Made by a program: the position numbers and the translations under genes. The notes under the pieces were generated by a model. It was not told the DNA's origin. It did not search any database and saw only the letters and a program-made list of their open reading frames with translations. This document shows, piece after piece, positions 5,450 through 6,408 of a stretch of 6,408 nt of DNA (within the stretch, counting starts at the first letter, position 1; each line of letters starts with the position of its first letter). Source of the stretch: Actinomycetota bacterium (GTDB taxonomy: Bacteria; Actinomycetota; Actinomycetes; JACCUZ01); NCBI GenBank assembly GCA_030841245.1, contig JAVEDG010000358.1, positions 1-6,408 on the forward strand. The letters are read 5' to 3'.

Positions 5450-6336
5450 TGGTCACCGGTACCTACTCGACCCGTCACCAGTGGATGGACTGTGTGCCAT
5501 GCGAAGGTGCCGAAGGCCAGAGCCACGACGCTGAGCATCAATACCGTCGGTACTGAAGCGTGCGGGTCGTTCCGTGCCCACATGACAACAGCCATGGCTG
5601 CCACAGATGGCGGGACGAGGGCGAACCATCCGACGACGGCATACAGGGCGCGTTGCCCGGCCGCCGCACCACGCAACAGAGCCAGTCCGGCCGCCACCGT
5701 GCACGGAACCACGATCCCCAGGTCCAGGAGAAAGATCGACCAGAAGAAGGTGCGCTCGTCTGCGAATTCGCCCTCGAGGTGCGCTCCGGTGAACGCACCG
5801 GCGACCGCGCCGGAATAGCGGAGCAGTACGAACGCCGACAAAGCGAACAGGAGAAGACCACTCCGGGTCGCCTGCGCCGCGCGCATCGGCGGAAGGGTCA
5901 CCTGCCGGGACAGCGACCAGGACGCGAGCATGAGCGCGGTGGCCAGGACGAAGATCGCGAGCTGGGCGAGCGCGGTGATCGAGTAACGGGTGTATTCCGG
6001 CCCCAGGATGTACTGCACGAACATGTACGCCGCGTAGGCGGACGGCGCGAAGCCAAGGATGGGAGCGGCTGGGTGGCCTCGCAGCGCAGCCAGGCCGGCG
6101 AGTGCTGCCCACGGTGCCACGAGGAACGCGGTGACCAGCTCGAGGCCGATCAGCTGGTTCTCCATGCTGTCGGTGATGGGGTAGGACACGACGTTCAGAA
6201 CCAGTGGCCCCAGGATCGAGTTGAGGAGCAGGACACCTGCGAGGACGAGCAGGAGGACCCCGTAGGCGCGAGGTACGCGAGCAGTGTCGAACTGGCTGGA
6301 TGTACTCGGTGTTCGTGCTGCGTGGACTGACGTCAT
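5437..6336 (-). CDS. Uncharacterised integral membrane protein, about eight transmembrane helices
   Basis: The product is 299 residues. A polar N-terminus (1-23) precedes hydrophobic segments at about 24-50, 62-86, 90-112, 119-142, 159-182, 197-221, 229-253 and 262-284. The C-terminal tail is short, hydrophilic and acidic at its end (GTGDQEDR). No signal peptide separate from the first helix, no ATP-binding motif and no recognisable transporter signature is visible. Features that may be conserved are GPLVLN (43-48), DSMENQ (56-61) between helices 1 and 2, GPEYTRYS (112-119) between helices 3 and 4, and the charged loop HLEGEFADERTFFWS (186-200). I do not recognise the family, so no function is given. 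The ATG start is supported by GGGAAG 4 nt upstream (6341-6346). It converges on the cyclase gene and its stop overlaps a small downstream frame. Confidence 0.85.
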   Translation of the reverse strand: MTSVHAARTPSTSSQFDTARVPRAYGVLLLVLAGVLLLNSILGPLVLNVVSYPITDSMENQLIGLELVTAFLVAPWAALAGLAALRGHPAAPILGFAPSAYAAYMFVQYILGPEYTRYSITALAQLAIFVLATALMLASWSLSRQVTLPPMRAAQATRSGLLLFALSAFVLLRYSGAVAGAFTGAHLEGEFADERTFFWSIFLLDLGIVVPCTVAAGLALLRGAAAGQRALYAVVGWFALVPPSVAAMAVVMWARNDPHASVPTVLMLSVVALAFGTFAWHTVHPLVTGRVGTGDQEDR

Positions 6337-6345
6337 CGGTCTTCC
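6333..6345. repeat. 13-nt direct repeat at the start of the membrane-protein gene
   Basis: TCATCGGTCTTCC here is identical to 5437-5449 at the gene's 3' end. On the minus strand it reads GGAAGACCGATGA and carries the Shine-Dalgarno and ATG of the membrane gene. Confidence 0.5.
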
Positions 6346-6350
6346 CGGCT

Positions 6351-6407
6351 CTAGGTTCTTTCAGCCTGTCGCGATACAGCGGCATTCAACAGGGCCGTAG
6401 GGCGGTA
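6351..6407 (-). other. Possible 3' end of an upstream minus-strand gene at the right edge
   Basis: From the right edge, one minus frame runs 18 codons to a TAG at 6351-6353 and reads YRPTALLNAAVSRQAERT. It would end 14 nt before the membrane-protein start, a typical operon spacing. A second frame (16 codons from 6408, LPPYGPVECRCIATG, ending at 6361) is also open. Fragments this short cannot be assigned, and the edge may instead be promoter DNA. Confidence 0.2.
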
Positions 6408-6408
6408 G

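Noticed and set aside
5205..5556. Plus-strand open stretch through repeat copy 3 (contains TWIGGSVDLVVERCRR)
   Set aside because: It has no usable start codon or ribosome site and runs antisense into the membrane-protein gene.
5560..6330. Plus-strand open frame of 256 codons across the membrane-protein gene
   Set aside because: It is the antisense shadow of hydrophobic codons, rich in Arg, Gly, Glu and Gln with no domain.

Overview
The window is GC-rich DNA with GTG starts at three of its four main genes and strong GAGGG-type Shine-Dalgarno sequences. It holds a class III cyclase fused to a STAND-type ATPase and an EHN-type epoxide hydrolase. Together these suggest a high-GC actinobacterium, probably a soil or environmental one. 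No species can be named from the sequence, and I see no transposase, phage gene, CRISPR array, rRNA or tRNA.

Layout. Positions 1-150 (minus) are the first 50 codons of a homocysteine S-methyltransferase family gene that runs off the left edge. A 207-bp gap follows, then a complete alpha/beta-hydrolase epoxide hydrolase (358-1491, minus) with its full catalytic set. A 721-bp divergent intergenic region (1492-2212) carries several inverted repeats and no convincing gene. The dominant gene (2213-4963, plus) encodes a 916-residue protein: an N-terminal class III nucleotide cyclase domain, an NB-ARC/AfsR-like P-loop ATPase, and a C-terminal TPR-like helical region with no DNA-binding domain. Its best start is the GTG at 2213, not the upstream ATG of the long reading frame. 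A 473-bp region (4964-5436) separates it from a convergent minus-strand gene for an eight-helix membrane protein of unknown function (5437-6336). That gene's stop codon overlaps, as ATGA, the start of a 42-codon minus-strand reading frame (5312-5440).

How the parts relate. The epoxide hydrolase and methyltransferase are on the same strand but 207 bp apart, so co-transcription is possible but not shown. The cyclase-ATPase-TPR protein is a plausible stand-alone intracellular sensor: TPR ligand sensing and ATPase switching would control cyclic nucleotide synthesis. Nothing here identifies its stimulus or target. The convergent membrane protein is a neighbour with no demonstrated link.

The most unusual signals are three. 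First, a short direct repeat around GCTGGCACTA recurs once in each of the three intergenic regions. Second, the substrate-selecting positions of the cyclase are non-canonical (Gln55 and Arg104). Third, an exact 13-nt repeat containing Shine-Dalgarno and start codon occurs at both ends of the membrane-protein gene. I found no clearly new multi-gene system.
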